Positions 9,305-18,477 of a stretch of 64,000 nucleotides of DNA are shown here, piece by piece. Position 1 is the stretch's first letter. Each line of letters starts with the position of its first letter. Origin of the DNA: Bacteroidota bacterium (GTDB lineage: Bacteria > Bacteroidota > Bacteroidia > Chitinophagales > BACL12); the NCBI GenBank assembly GCA_016718035.1, contig JADKEK010000003.1, forward strand, positions 479,501 to 543,500, in the 5' to 3' direction. The translations under genes and the position numbers were made by a program. The notes beneath the pieces were generated by a model. That model was not told the origin of the DNA. It saw only the letters and a list, made by a program, of their open reading frames with translations, and did not search any database.

Positions 9305-10642
9305 ATGCATATTGTAATAATTGGAAATGGAATTACCGGAATAACCGCAGCACGAACAATCCGTAAACATTCGGATCATGAAATAACTGTTGTATCCGGA
9401 GAAACAGATTATTTTTTTAGCAGAACTGCACTCATGTATATTTACATGGGGCATATGCAGTTTAAAGACACGCAACCATATGAGCCCTGGTTTTGGACAA
9501 AGAACAGGATAAATCTCAAACGCGCTTGGGTTAAAACCATAGATACTCAAAACAAGCAGCTGTTGTTTAGTAACGATGATCGCATGCCTTACGATAAATT
9601 ACTAATTGCCTCAGGAGCCAAACCAAACAAATTTGGCTGGCCGGGTCAGGATTTAATTGGTGTGCAGGGACTATATAGCTACCAGGACCTGGAAGAACTG
9701 GAAAAAAATACTGCCAATGGCATTAACCGTGCTGTTATTGTTGGTGGCGGTTTAATAGGCATGGAAATGGCTGAAATGTTGCATTCCCGCCATTATCCGG
9801 TTACATTTCTAGTAAGGGAAAGCAGTTATTGGAATAATATTTTACCTGAACAAGAATCGCAACTTATTACCCGACATATTCGTGAACATGGATTTGACCT
9901 CAGGCTAAATGAAACACTAAAAGAAATAAAAGGTGATGCCAACGGAAAAGTAACTTCAATAATTACAGGAAGTGGAGAAGAAATAGCCTGTCAGGTAGTT
10001 GGACTCACTGCAGGTGTTTCGCCAAATATTGCCTTTTTAAAAGATACCGAAATAAAAACAGACAAAGGTGTGGTGATTAACCAGCACATGCACACCAATG
10101 TTGAAGATATTTATGCCGCCGGCGATTGTGCACAATTTCAGCATGCACTACCCGACAGACGTGTAATTGAACAAGTTTGGTATACCGGAAAACTCCAGGG
10201 TGAAGCAGCAGCGTTTAACATGTTGGGGCACGACAAAATGTACGAACCCGGGTTTTGGTTTAATAGTGCAAAATTTTTAGACATCGAGTATCAAACTTAT
10301 GGTACGGTATTAAATACTTTGCGAGAAGGGGAAACAGAATTTTATTGGGAAAGTGATGACCATCAAAAATGTGTGCATGTTGTATATCGTGAAAGTGATC
10401 ACCTATTTATTGGTATAAATGTTTTTGGTATCAGAATGCGTCACGAAATATTTAATCGCTGGTTGTTAGAAAAACAAAAAGTTGAACATATTATTTCGCA
10501 TTTAAGTGCTGCCAATTTCGACCCGGAATTTTTCAAACCTTTTGAGCAGGAAATAATTAATGCATGGAACAATCAATATCCGGCAAATACCATTCAATTA
10601 AAAGCAAAATCAGCATTTACTAAACTCATTTTCGGCAATTAA
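9305..10642 (+). CDS. NAD(P)/FAD-dependent oxidoreductase (pyridine nucleotide-disulphide reductase-like)
   Basis: Soluble flavoprotein of 445 aa. It has an N-terminal FAD dinucleotide fold (IVIIGNGITGITAA), a central NAD(P)H fold (AVIVGGGLIGMEMAEML) and the second FAD motif (DIYAAGDCAQ). The redox-active CxxxxC of disulphide reductases is missing, so it resembles ferredoxin/rubredoxin reductases or the N-terminal module of NirB. The next gene, 48 nt downstream, encodes a membrane polyferredoxin, which makes an NAD(P)H-to-ferredoxin electron route plausible. A near-consensus -7 element (TACTTTCG, 9285-9292) precedes it. The specific reaction cannot be told from sequence. Confidence 0.88.
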   Translation: MHIVIIGNGITGITAARTIRKHSDHEITVVSGETDYFFSRTALMYIYMGHMQFKDTQPYEPWFWTKNRINLKRAWVKTIDTQNKQLLFSNDDRMPYDKLLIASGAKPNKFGWPGQDLIGVQGLYSYQDLEELEKNTANGINRAVIVGGGLIGMEMAEMLHSRHYPVTFLVRESSYWNNILPEQESQLITRHIREHGFDLRLNETLKEIKGDANGKVTSIITGSGEEIACQVVGLTAGVSPNIAFLKDTEIKTDKGVVINQHMHTNVEDIYAAGDCAQFQHALPDRRVIEQVWYTGKLQGEAAAFNMLGHDKMYEPGFWFNSAKFLDIEYQTYGTVLNTLREGETEFYWESDDHQKCVHVVYRESDHLFIGINVFGIRMRHEIFNRWLLEKQKVEHIISHLSAANFDPEFFKPFEQEIINAWNNQYPANTIQLKAKSAFTKLIFGN

Positions 10643-10690
10643 CGCTGAAGTTTTTTTATCACAATTCATCGTTAATCAAAATTTACTAAA

Positions 10691-12064
10691 ATGTCACAGG
10701 CAAACAATAGTTTATCATTATCGAATCCGCATCCTGCCAATTTTAACGCCAAACAAAAAACCGGCTTAGCCATTACAGGCTTGGGTTTACTGGCGTTTTT
10801 TATGGCTTGGGCTGGTGCTGCCAATCAACAGCCGCTAATATTTTTAATTATCACGCTGGTGTGTTTTTTTGGCGGTGGCATATTGTTTACCATTGGCTCG
10901 TATGGACATCTCCCGAAGGGAATAAAAAATAACCGTACCATGTTTACCTCTATTTCATCACGAGGAGCATTAGCATGGATAAGTGGTGTAGTAATTACCG
11001 GATTTTATATTTTATTGTATTGGCGAGATTTCTGGAAAGAATTATTTGGTGCCGATTTATTTATTGGGTTGGTGAATTTATTTAATCCGCTCAGTTTATT
11101 GTTGCGCAATACAAAAGCCGATCAATGGTTTGTATATGGAACATTATATACTGTTGCTGTATTAGTTATGGGATTTAAATTTATTTATAAATATCGCCAT
11201 AATCGTTATCAGCAAATACGTACCACTTCTGTAATGTTTTTTCAATTGGGTTTTGCCTGGTTGCTGCCGGGAATTATGAAAGCATTGTATAATTATGAAC
11301 CCTATTTAACTTATTTCTGGCCATTAGATTATGATGCCATTTTCCCAACCACATTAAGTTATTTCCAAACACAGGGTGCTTTTGGTATGTTTTTCATTTT
11401 CTGGGGTTTGGTGATGACATTTGTAGCAACACCATTATTAACCTACTTTTTTGGCAAACGATGGTATTGCAGTTGGGTATGCGGATGTGGTGGTTTAGCC
11501 GAAACTGCAGGAGACCCTTTTCGTCACCTCAGCGACAAATCCATGAAGGCCTGGAAAATTGAAAGATGGTTGATTCATAGCGTTTTGGCAGCCATAATTA
11601 TAATAACCGTGTTATTATTGGTAGATAATGGCTTTAAAAATAATTTATTAGGCGGTGCCGCTAAAGATATTGCCAAGGGCTACAGTTTCGTGATAGGAAT
11701 GGTGTTTAGCGGGGTAGTCGGGGTTGGATTTTACCCAATAATGGGCAGCAGGGTATGGTGTCGTTTCGGATGCCCGATGGCTGCTTACATGGGACTAATT
11801 CAGCGATTTAAATCACGGTTTAGAATAACTACAAACGGCGCCCAGTGTATATCCTGTGGCAATTGCTCCACCTATTGCGAAATGGGCATAGATGTGCGCG
11901 CTTACGCCCAAAAAGGGCAAAATATAGTGCGGGCCAGCTGCGTTGGCTGTGGCGTATGTTCGGCAGTTTGTCCTCGCGGTGTACTCAAACTCGAAAACGG
12001 TCCGGACAACACAAAACGCACCGAATTCTTGTTTACTTCTGAAGATTTAAAAATTCTCTCTTAA
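10691..12064 (+). CDS. membrane-bound 4Fe-4S polyferredoxin (NosR/NapH-like)
   Basis: Protein of 457 aa with about seven to eight membrane segments. Two NosR/NapH-type Cys motifs lie at membrane ends (WYCSWVCGCGG and WCRFGCPM). The C-terminus holds two ferredoxin-type clusters (CISCGNCSTYC and CVGCGVCSAVC, the latter followed by P). Such proteins pass electrons between the quinone pool or a flavoprotein and periplasmic or cytoplasmic acceptors. The flavin oxidoreductase immediately upstream is the likely partner. No nitrous oxide or nitrate reductase genes are near, so I do not call it NosR or NapH. Confidence 0.88.
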   Translation: MSQANNSLSLSNPHPANFNAKQKTGLAITGLGLLAFFMAWAGAANQQPLIFLIITLVCFFGGGILFTIGSYGHLPKGIKNNRTMFTSISSRGALAWISGVVITGFYILLYWRDFWKELFGADLFIGLVNLFNPLSLLLRNTKADQWFVYGTLYTVAVLVMGFKFIYKYRHNRYQQIRTTSVMFFQLGFAWLLPGIMKALYNYEPYLTYFWPLDYDAIFPTTLSYFQTQGAFGMFFIFWGLVMTFVATPLLTYFFGKRWYCSWVCGCGGLAETAGDPFRHLSDKSMKAWKIERWLIHSVLAAIIIITVLLLVDNGFKNNLLGGAAKDIAKGYSFVIGMVFSGVVGVGFYPIMGSRVWCRFGCPMAAYMGLIQRFKSRFRITTNGAQCISCGNCSTYCEMGIDVRAYAQKGQNIVRASCVGCGVCSAVCPRGVLKLENGPDNTKRTEFLFTSEDLKILS

Positions 12065-12093
12065 CATTATTTAAATATCATTTACAATTGACG

Positions 12094-12101
12094 TAATTTT
12101 G
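12094..12101 (+). promoter_or_regulatory. -7 promoter element of the glycosyltransferase genes
   Basis: TAATTTTG matches the Bacteroidota -7 consensus TAnnTTTG. It lies 35 nt before the ATG at 12137 and overlaps a GTG at 12101, which argues against that GTG being the start. No clear -33 element is visible. Confidence 0.5.
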
Positions 12102-12136
12102 TGCACTTTTTCAGGGGTGGCAGCTCAAAGTTTAAC

Positions 12137-12829
12137 ATGCAGAAAATCAGCGTAATCATACCGGTTTTTAACGAAAGCGGTTCGATTGGACATGTTTTAA
12201 AAGACATACCTGCAGATTTGGTGACAGAAGTAATAGTGGTGAACAATGGTTCTACCGATAATACTGCTGAAATTGCCAAAACAATGGGTGCCACTGTGTT
12301 GTTGGAACAAAGAAAAGGTTATGGGTCGGCGTGTTTAAAGGGAATAAATTACCTAAAACAAAAGCCCTTAGCTGAGCAACCTGAAATTGTAGTGTTCATT
12401 GACGGTGATTATTCCGACTATCCGGAGCAAATGCGAGCACTTGTTCAACCAGTTATCAACGGTGATGCCGTTATGGTTATTGGCAGCAGAGCAAGGGGAA
12501 AACGCATAAAAGGATCTATGGCACCACAACAAATTTTTGGTAACTGGCTGGCAACAACCCTTATCAAACTCTTGTTTGGCGCACGTTTCAGCGATCTGGG
12601 GCCGTTCAGAGCCATAACCTGGGCAACCCTGTTGGACCTGAATATGCAAGATACCAATTACGGATGGACGGTAGAAATGCAGATTAAAGTGGCAAAAAAG
12701 AAATTACGATTTACAGAAATTGCCGTAGATTACAGACCGAGAATAGGCGTTTCGAAAATCACAGGCACCGTTAAAGGCACAATCATGGCTGGTTATAAAA
12801 TTATAACTACCATTTTTAAATATTATTGA
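12137..12829 (+). CDS. family 2 glycosyltransferase (DPM-like)
   Basis: Protein of 230 aa, started at the ATG at 12137 (MQKISVIIPVFNESGSI), which gives the family's usual N-terminus. GT-A fold motifs are present: VIIPVFNE, VVNNGSTDNTAEIA for the nucleotide sugar, and the metal-binding FIDGDYSDYPEQM. There are no strong membrane segments, as in dolichol- or undecaprenyl-phosphate sugar synthases. It is the first of three glycan genes, followed by a cellulose-synthase-like GT2 15 nt downstream and a GT-C-like membrane transferase. A plausible reading is that it makes a polyprenyl-phosphate sugar for the GT-C enzyme; that is inference. Confidence 0.88.
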   Translation: MQKISVIIPVFNESGSIGHVLKDIPADLVTEVIVVNNGSTDNTAEIAKTMGATVLLEQRKGYGSACLKGINYLKQKPLAEQPEIVVFIDGDYSDYPEQMRALVQPVINGDAVMVIGSRARGKRIKGSMAPQQIFGNWLATTLIKLLFGARFSDLGPFRAITWATLLDLNMQDTNYGWTVEMQIKVAKKKLRFTEIAVDYRPRIGVSKITGTVKGTIMAGYKIITTIFKYY

Positions 12830-12844
12830 ACCTAACCGATTGAC

Positions 12845-14322
12845 ATGTCAATCACTATAATAGTAATTTATACCATAGCCATTACCCTGCTGTTCTTTTA
12901 CTGCATAATGCAGTTAAGTCTGGCCATTCATTACATCAAGTTCAAGAGAAACCTGAAAAAGGAAGAAACAATTTTTACTATTCCTGAATCAGAGTATCCC
13001 TATGTTACCGTGCAATTGCCGGTGTTCAACGAATTGTATGTAGTGGAACGTTTAATCGATGCTATTGCTGCATTCGATTACCCTGCTGATAAACTAGAAA
13101 TCCAGTTACTCGACGATTCAACAGACGAAAGTTTTGAAATTGCGCGTAAAAAAGTGGATTACTATCACCAGCGTGGTATAGATATTAAACAAATTCGTCG
13201 CCCAGAACGCAAAGGTTTCAAAGCCGGTGCCCTCGAATATGGTTTAAGAGAAGCAAAAGGTGAGTATGTGGCTATTTTTGACGCAGACTTTGTTCCTTTT
13301 CCTGATTTCCTCAAAAAAACTATCCCTCACTTTTTATTGGACGACAAAATTGGTGTTGTTCAGGCAAAATGGGATCACCTCAATAAAGATTATAGCATCC
13401 TGACCAAAATGCAGGCTTTTGCCCTCGATATGCATTTTACTATTGAGCAACAAGGCCGTAATGCTGCCGGTTACTTTATTAATTTTAACGGCACTGCAGG
13501 TGTTTGGCGCAAAGCCACTATTGAAGATGCAGGTGGCTGGAAAGCAGATACGTTAACTGAAGATCTTGACCTCAGCTATCGCGCACAATTAAAAGGATGG
13601 AAATTTAGTACGTTGAAAATGTAGTTGCTCCGGCCGAATTACCAACCGATATGAATGCGTTAAAATCACAGCAATTCCGTTGGAACAAAGGTGGTGCCGA
13701 AACAGCTAAAAAAATTGGCTTACGTGTTATTAATGCCGAATTACCGCTGCGTATTAAATTACACGCTGTTGCTCACTTATTTAATACCACCAATTATATT
13801 TTTATTTTAATAACAGCCATATTAAGTGTTCCGCTGTTGTTTATTAAAAATCAGGTGATTGATTTTAACTATTTCAAATACGCCAGTATTTTCTTAATGG
13901 GTTCTATTGCTATTGCTTACGCATATTATATTTCCACTTTACAACGTGAAAAAACAATGCGTAAAACTTTAAGCGTGTATATTACCCGTTTCCCAATATT
14001 TTTAGCCATTACAATGGGTATGAGCTTACACAATGCCTGGGCAGTTTTTCGTGGCTGGTTAGGTCAGCAAACTGCATTTGTGCGCACACCTAAGTTCAAT
14101 ATTGTGAATGGAAAAGATATCTGGAAAAATAAAAAATACACCGCATCTAAAATAAGTCCTATTGTTTACCTCGAGGGATTATTCAGTCTCTATTTCCTTT
14201 CAGGAATCATCATGGGATTTTATTATGAGGATTATGGTTTATTACCTTTCCACATGCTGGCTTTCTCAGGTTTCGCATTAATTTTCTATTTTTCGCTGAA
14301 ACATTCAAAGCTCAACTCGTAA
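12845..14322 (+). pseudogene. cellulose-synthase-like family 2 glycosyltransferase, split by a 1-nt frameshift
   Basis: The gene reads in two frames: 12845-13624 (259 aa) and a continuation ending at 14322 whose first in-frame ATG is 13651. The first part has one N-terminal membrane segment, then the GT2 motifs VQLPVFNE, LLDDSTDE, IFDADFVP and TEDLDLSY. The second part resumes at ENVVAPAELP, with the QxxRW motif (QQFRW) and three to four C-terminal membrane segments. Loss of one base near 13607-13612 explains the break: restoring it gives W-K-F-S-Y-V-E-N-V-V. The fault falls between the TED and QxxRW motifs, so neither half could be active. Coding quality is normal on both sides, so an assembly error is as likely as a real mutation. 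Intact length would be about 492 aa. Confidence 0.85.
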
Positions 14323-14325
14323 AAA

Positions 14326-15675
14326 ATGAACAAAACAACAATCACCGGAAACTGGAGATTTGTTGTTTATGTGTTGTTTGCAACTTTGTTTTTGCTGATT
14401 AACTACAGCACTCAACGAACCGACTTCATTCAACTCATCAGCCTGTATTGCTGTGCATTTGGTTTATATGTAATCATTTATAAATATTGGAATACCGATG
14501 TACTAATCAATGAAGGCAAATGGTTGGGAATAGCCATACGTTTTTCGATTTTATTTAGCATGCCCAATTTAACTGATGATTTTTATCGGTTTATCTGGGA
14601 TGGCCATCTCACCATCAATCATATCAACCCTTATGCTTATACACCTGATATGGTGAAAGCACAAAATTATTTAGGTGCAGATAACATGGTACTCAATGAT
14701 AGTTTATATCAAAGCCTGAATTCAAGACCATATTTTACCATCTACCCTCCTATCAGTCAATTCCTGTTTTCAGTATCAGCGCATTTATCCGGAGGGCACC
14801 TGTTGCTCAATCAAATCATTCTGAAATTATTTATCTTTTTATTTGAAGTGGGTAGTGTATTATTAATACCTAAAATATTACAGCAATTACGATTAAGCTC
14901 TCATTTACAATTGTTGTACACATTAAATCCTTTAGTAATTCTGGAGCTGACCGGGAATTTACATTTTGAAGCAGTAATGATTTTCTTTTTATTACTGGCT
15001 ATTTACTTTATTAATAAACAGCAACTTACCTTTTCAGCTATCGCTTTTGGGTTTGCAATTGGAGCAAAGTTATGGCCAATTATGCTTATGCCTTTGTTGT
15101 TTAAAAAGCTGGGGTTCAAACAAACTATTTTCTATAGCACCATAAGTGGTTTGGTGAGCGTTGTTGTTTTATTCCCCATGTTGCAGCAATATGCAAATAT
15201 CTTCTCCAGTTTAAATCTGTACTTCCAGCAATTTGAATTTAATGGTTCGGTGTATTATTTATTGCGATGGATAATTAACAAGGATGAACATTTTGAAACC
15301 TTTGAATTAATGCGCAGGCTGCTACCTGTATTTACGGTTGTGGCAATTAGTATGCTGAGTTATTTTTATACGAAAGATAAATTTATTGGTGCCTTACAAA
15401 TTACATTTTCTATTTATTGTTTGTTTGCCACTACTATGCATCCATGGTATATTACACCACTAATTATGTTGAGTGTTTTTTCCGGTTACCGATATGCTAT
15501 TGTGTGGTCGCTGCTTATTTATTTTACTTACATTACTTATATCGACATCACTTATCCGGAGAATTATTTTGTGGTGGTGATGGAGTATTTAGTTGTAATT
15601 GGGTTTTGTTTGTTTGAGGTTTTTATTTTACCGGGAAGGCGGGGAGAAGGGAAGTTTCGGGAAGAAATTCAATGA
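14326..15675 (+). CDS. GT-C-like membrane glycosyltransferase (GT87/polyprenyl-P-sugar dependent type)
   Basis: Integral membrane protein of 449 aa with about ten or more hydrophobic helices. A conserved acidic loop after the second or third helix (LTDDFYRFIWDGHL) resembles the catalytic Asp-containing first loop of GT-C mannosyltransferases, and NPYAYTP follows. It starts 3 nt after the preceding glycosyltransferase and so belongs to that operon. It probably transfers a sugar from a polyprenyl phosphate donor to a glycan or lipid acceptor at the periplasmic face. Donor and acceptor are unknown. Its last codons overlap the convergent minus-strand gene by 7 nt. Confidence 0.75.
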   Translation: MNKTTITGNWRFVVYVLFATLFLLINYSTQRTDFIQLISLYCCAFGLYVIIYKYWNTDVLINEGKWLGIAIRFSILFSMPNLTDDFYRFIWDGHLTINHINPYAYTPDMVKAQNYLGADNMVLNDSLYQSLNSRPYFTIYPPISQFLFSVSAHLSGGHLLLNQIILKLFIFLFEVGSVLLIPKILQQLRLSSHLQLLYTLNPLVILELTGNLHFEAVMIFFLLLAIYFINKQQLTFSAIAFGFAIGAKLWPIMLMPLLFKKLGFKQTIFYSTISGLVSVVVLFPMLQQYANIFSSLNLYFQQFEFNGSVYYLLRWIINKDEHFETFELMRRLLPVFTVVAISMLSYFYTKDKFIGALQITFSIYCLFATTMHPWYITPLIMLSVFSGYRYAIVWSLLIYFTYITYIDITYPENYFVVVMEYLVVIGFCLFEVFILPGRRGEGKFREEIQ

Positions 15676-16415
15676 TGATATATTGAACAGGATACGAAGT
15701 TATTTAGTACTTCGTCGTTTTCAATAAATAGATAGCTGCTTGAAAGTGGATAATAAATGGCCAATTGGTTTGGTTGTACATTTTCTTCAATTAATTTATT
15801 AATTATTACCACTGCTCTATTAAATTTCAAATCACGATTTGAAGCTTCAACTCCCAATGGAGAACAATGACCGGTAACATATGCAAGTGTTCCATTTTGA
15901 TTTTTTAGAAAATCTGCAATAAATTTTATGGGCACCAAATTATCTTGACCTTCAACTATCTCTGCTGTATTAAATTGAAAATAAATATATGGCAGAATTA
16001 CATTGTCTGTTAAATGTTTTCTGCGATTCACAAGCGTGTTTAATAGTTTAATTGTATCGTAATTAATCGAAGCATGATTATTCAAACAAGGCTCCGCATC
16101 TTCAAAGTCCAACACTCCATCACCATCACTATCAACAGCCACGCCATTGGAATCAACAGGAGCAAGTGCAGGTGTATTTAATTGTAAGTCGAAAACATTA
16201 TACACACCATCTGCATCATCGTCATTAAAATAGGTTTCGGGTTTAAATTGGGTGATTTCGCAACTGCTGCAATAGGGAGTATAGGCAGCTTCTTGTTTAT
16301 GTTTTTTATGTTTAAATAACGACCGTTTTGTTTTAACGGTATCGTTCGGAATAGATTGTGCTGAGAGCAATAAAGCTGAAATGAGAAAATAACACAGCAG
16401 GCTGAACTGTTTCAT
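15669..16415 (-). CDS. secreted TSP3-repeat/OmpA-like protein, degenerate and barrel-less
   Basis: Protein of 248 aa with a signal peptide (cleaved near LSAQ-S). A thrombospondin type 3-like Asp-rich segment (roughly residues 70-110: DDDADGVYN, DSDGDGVLDFEDAEPC) precedes an OmpA-like C-terminal domain. The same order, and even the phrase VILPYIYFQFNTAEI (compare WILPYIFFDLNKSEI), occurs in the larger OmpA protein encoded next to it, so this looks like a shortened, diverged relative without the beta-barrel. The peptidoglycan-binding GHTDxxG motif is GHCSPLG here, so the Asp is lost, although the Arg of NRA remains. Peptidoglycan binding is therefore doubtful. Confidence 0.75.
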   Translation of the reverse strand: MKQFSLLCYFLISALLLSAQSIPNDTVKTKRSLFKHKKHKQEAAYTPYCSSCEITQFKPETYFNDDDADGVYNVFDLQLNTPALAPVDSNGVAVDSDGDGVLDFEDAEPCLNNHASINYDTIKLLNTLVNRRKHLTDNVILPYIYFQFNTAEIVEGQDNLVPIKFIADFLKNQNGTLAYVTGHCSPLGVEASNRDLKFNRAVVIINKLIEENVQPNQLAIYYPLSSSYLFIENDEVLNNFVSCSIYHH

Positions 16416-16463
16416 GCTTTACGAATATACTGTGAAATAAACATTTGGGAAACTAAAGTACAT

Positions 16464-16493
16464 AAAAAAAGGGGTGGATTGCTCCACCCCTTT
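16464..16493 (-). terminator. rho-independent terminator of the ompA-like gene
   Basis: On the minus strand a 10-bp stem (AAAGGGGTGG / CCACCCCTTT) with a 6-nt loop is followed by a run of T. It lies 25 nt past the stop of the ompA-like gene. Confidence 0.9.
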
Positions 16494-16517
16494 GGCTGTC
16501 ATGATTATATGTATATA

Positions 16518-18128
16518 TCAGTTCTTAATTATATGGAATTCAACACGACGGTTCATTTGGTGTTCCGCTTCTGTGTTAGCGTCTTTAATCATTACATCAG
16601 ATTCACCTTTGTAAACGATTTTTAAACGACTTTCTGCTACACCTTTACCTGTTAAGTAAGTGATTGCTGTTCTAGCACGGTTTTCAGATAACTTCATGTT
16701 ATAATCTTCACCAGCGCGAGTATCAGTGTGACCAACTACTTCAACATTTAATTTAGTGTAACGGTTCATGATTTCAGCAACTTGGTTTAAAGAAGGTACT
16801 GCATCAGGACGGATTTCAGATTTGTTAAGATCGAAGAAGATATAAGGTAAAATCCAATCGCTAGCTGCACCTGGAGTACCACCTTGAGTTTTAATTCTTT
16901 CGTCAACATATTTTTCAACCCAATCTTGAGTTAAGTGAACGTTCTGACAGTTTTCCATAGGTAATACAGGAGAAGAGAATGGTTCTGGATCTTCTGAATC
17001 CGGGCAACCGTCTTTATCGCTATCTAAACTAACACCGTGAGTATCAACCGGAGTTCCTTCAGCTGTGTTAGGTTCTTTATCTAAACGATCGATAACACCA
17101 TCATTATCAGAGTCTTTTAATAAGTTGTCAGGATCGATTTCGTTAACTTTATCATACAAGTAAGTAAGTGGGTTAACCATCCAAAGTGGGTCAACAGATT
17201 CGTCGCCACCTAAGCTGATACCTACGTTTAAGCTTGTATATTGGAACATGTCATAGTGGTCAGTATAGTCACCATCTAATTCCCAACGTTGTCCGTCTGC
17301 TAAGTCATCAAAATAGTGAGTAGCTCTGGTTTCTAAACCAATTTCAAGTGAACTACCAATTTTGTAAGAAAGACCTAAACCACCAGATAATGAAGGGTTA
17401 CGTACCCAAGTTGCACGAACGTCACCTGCGTCACGTGATGCAGGGTTCGCAACCTCAGCTTGAGTTTCGTATTCGCCATCTAATACACCGTGGATAGCGT
17501 CGATACGTTCTTTTTCAGATGTGTTCTGAGAACCGAAACCACTAAGAATAGTTTGGAAATCGTAAGGATTTCCGCTTGCATCTAACGCATCATAAGATGT
17601 GTTGAAGATGAAACCACCAATACCTGCGAAAGCATACACTAAAAATTTAGGATCAGCTTTGTGGAAATTGATGTTATTAAGATTAACCAATAAGTCTAAT
17701 GACCCGTGGCCAATTTGAGTTTTGTAGTTAGGAACCCAAACGTTACCAGTATAGTCAGCTCCTTCAGAGTAGTTCTCTGTTGGGCTGTTTGAAAAGGCAC
17801 CGTTGAGTGTTTTGTTGTAAGCATATGAACTTTGGATGAAATCCTGTCCATAAGCGTTTGCATACATACCGTGTAAACGGAGAGATGTAACATACCCTAA
17901 TCCTTTACGGATGTTAAGACCAACGCCAAATGCTGGGCCGTGTGTGCTGCTAAAAGGTTCAGATCTTAAATCACCCTGGATTGCAGGAAGACCTAAGTTT
18001 AAACCAATTTGCCATTTGTTGGCTGGTTTTGGAGGGAATGATGATCCACCACTAGCTGTTTGAGCCTGTGTGAAGGTAATAATGCTGAAAAGCATCAATA
18101 CCGCTAACGTGAGTTTTCTACTAATCAT
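16518..18128 (-). CDS. OmpA family outer-membrane protein with TSP3-like repeats
   Basis: Protein of 536 aa. A signal peptide ends at TQAQ-T. An outer-membrane beta-barrel-like region (about residues 35-320) is followed by calcium-binding thrombospondin type 3-like repeats (KDSDNDGVIDRLD, SLDSDKDGCPDSEDPEP) and a C-terminal OmpA domain with intact peptidoglycan-binding residues (VVGHTDTRAGEDYNMKLSENRA). It should anchor the outer membrane to the cell wall. In Bacteroidota such proteins are abundant and sometimes act in T9SS or gliding machinery; that link is not shown here. A TATATTTA element (minus strand, 18147-18154) may be the -7 site. Confidence 0.92.
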   Translation of the reverse strand: MISRKLTLAVLMLFSIITFTQAQTASGGSSFPPKPANKWQIGLNLGLPAIQGDLRSEPFSSTHGPAFGVGLNIRKGLGYVTSLRLHGMYANAYGQDFIQSSYAYNKTLNGAFSNSPTENYSEGADYTGNVWVPNYKTQIGHGSLDLLVNLNNINFHKADPKFLVYAFAGIGGFIFNTSYDALDASGNPYDFQTILSGFGSQNTSEKERIDAIHGVLDGEYETQAEVANPASRDAGDVRATWVRNPSLSGGLGLSYKIGSSLEIGLETRATHYFDDLADGQRWELDGDYTDHYDMFQYTSLNVGISLGGDESVDPLWMVNPLTYLYDKVNEIDPDNLLKDSDNDGVIDRLDKEPNTAEGTPVDTHGVSLDSDKDGCPDSEDPEPFSSPVLPMENCQNVHLTQDWVEKYVDERIKTQGGTPGAASDWILPYIFFDLNKSEIRPDAVPSLNQVAEIMNRYTKLNVEVVGHTDTRAGEDYNMKLSENRARTAITYLTGKGVAESRLKIVYKGESDVMIKDANTEAEHQMNRRVEFHIIKN

Positions 18129-18477
18129 GACGTATAAATTATAGTTTAAATATAATCGGTTATATAAAAGATTGTTTATGAATATCTCTTTTATGCCGCA
18201 AAGCTATAACCCTTAGTCCGCTTATGCAAGTGATTTAGCCTCAAATCGTGGAATTTTTCCACAAATTCACGGTAATCAGTTAATAGCGTAGGTTCCAACA
18301 CCTTGTTATTTTTTTGTGTTAAAACGGTTACAAGCCTTATGGCACTAACATTTAACTATTAGTTAGAGCAAAGCTATACACTTAACTCTAAAAACCAAAA
18401 AAAAATGAATTTTTTTTTACGATTGATTCAACCAAATTAAAATTACGCGCATCGAATGCCTTTTATAAGGGTAAAAA
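18129..18477. other. intergenic region, promoter side of the ompA-like gene
   Basis: About 350 bases without a convincing gene. It contains the likely minus-strand -7 element TATATTTA at 18147-18154 for the ompA-like gene and long A and T tracts near 18400-18420, just downstream of the type B sorting gene. I see no strong terminator hairpin here. Confidence 0.5.

Noticed and set aside
10691..12064. Calling the polyferredoxin NosR or NapH
   Set aside because: No nosZ, nap or nir genes are nearby, and the N-terminal flavin domain of NosR is missing.
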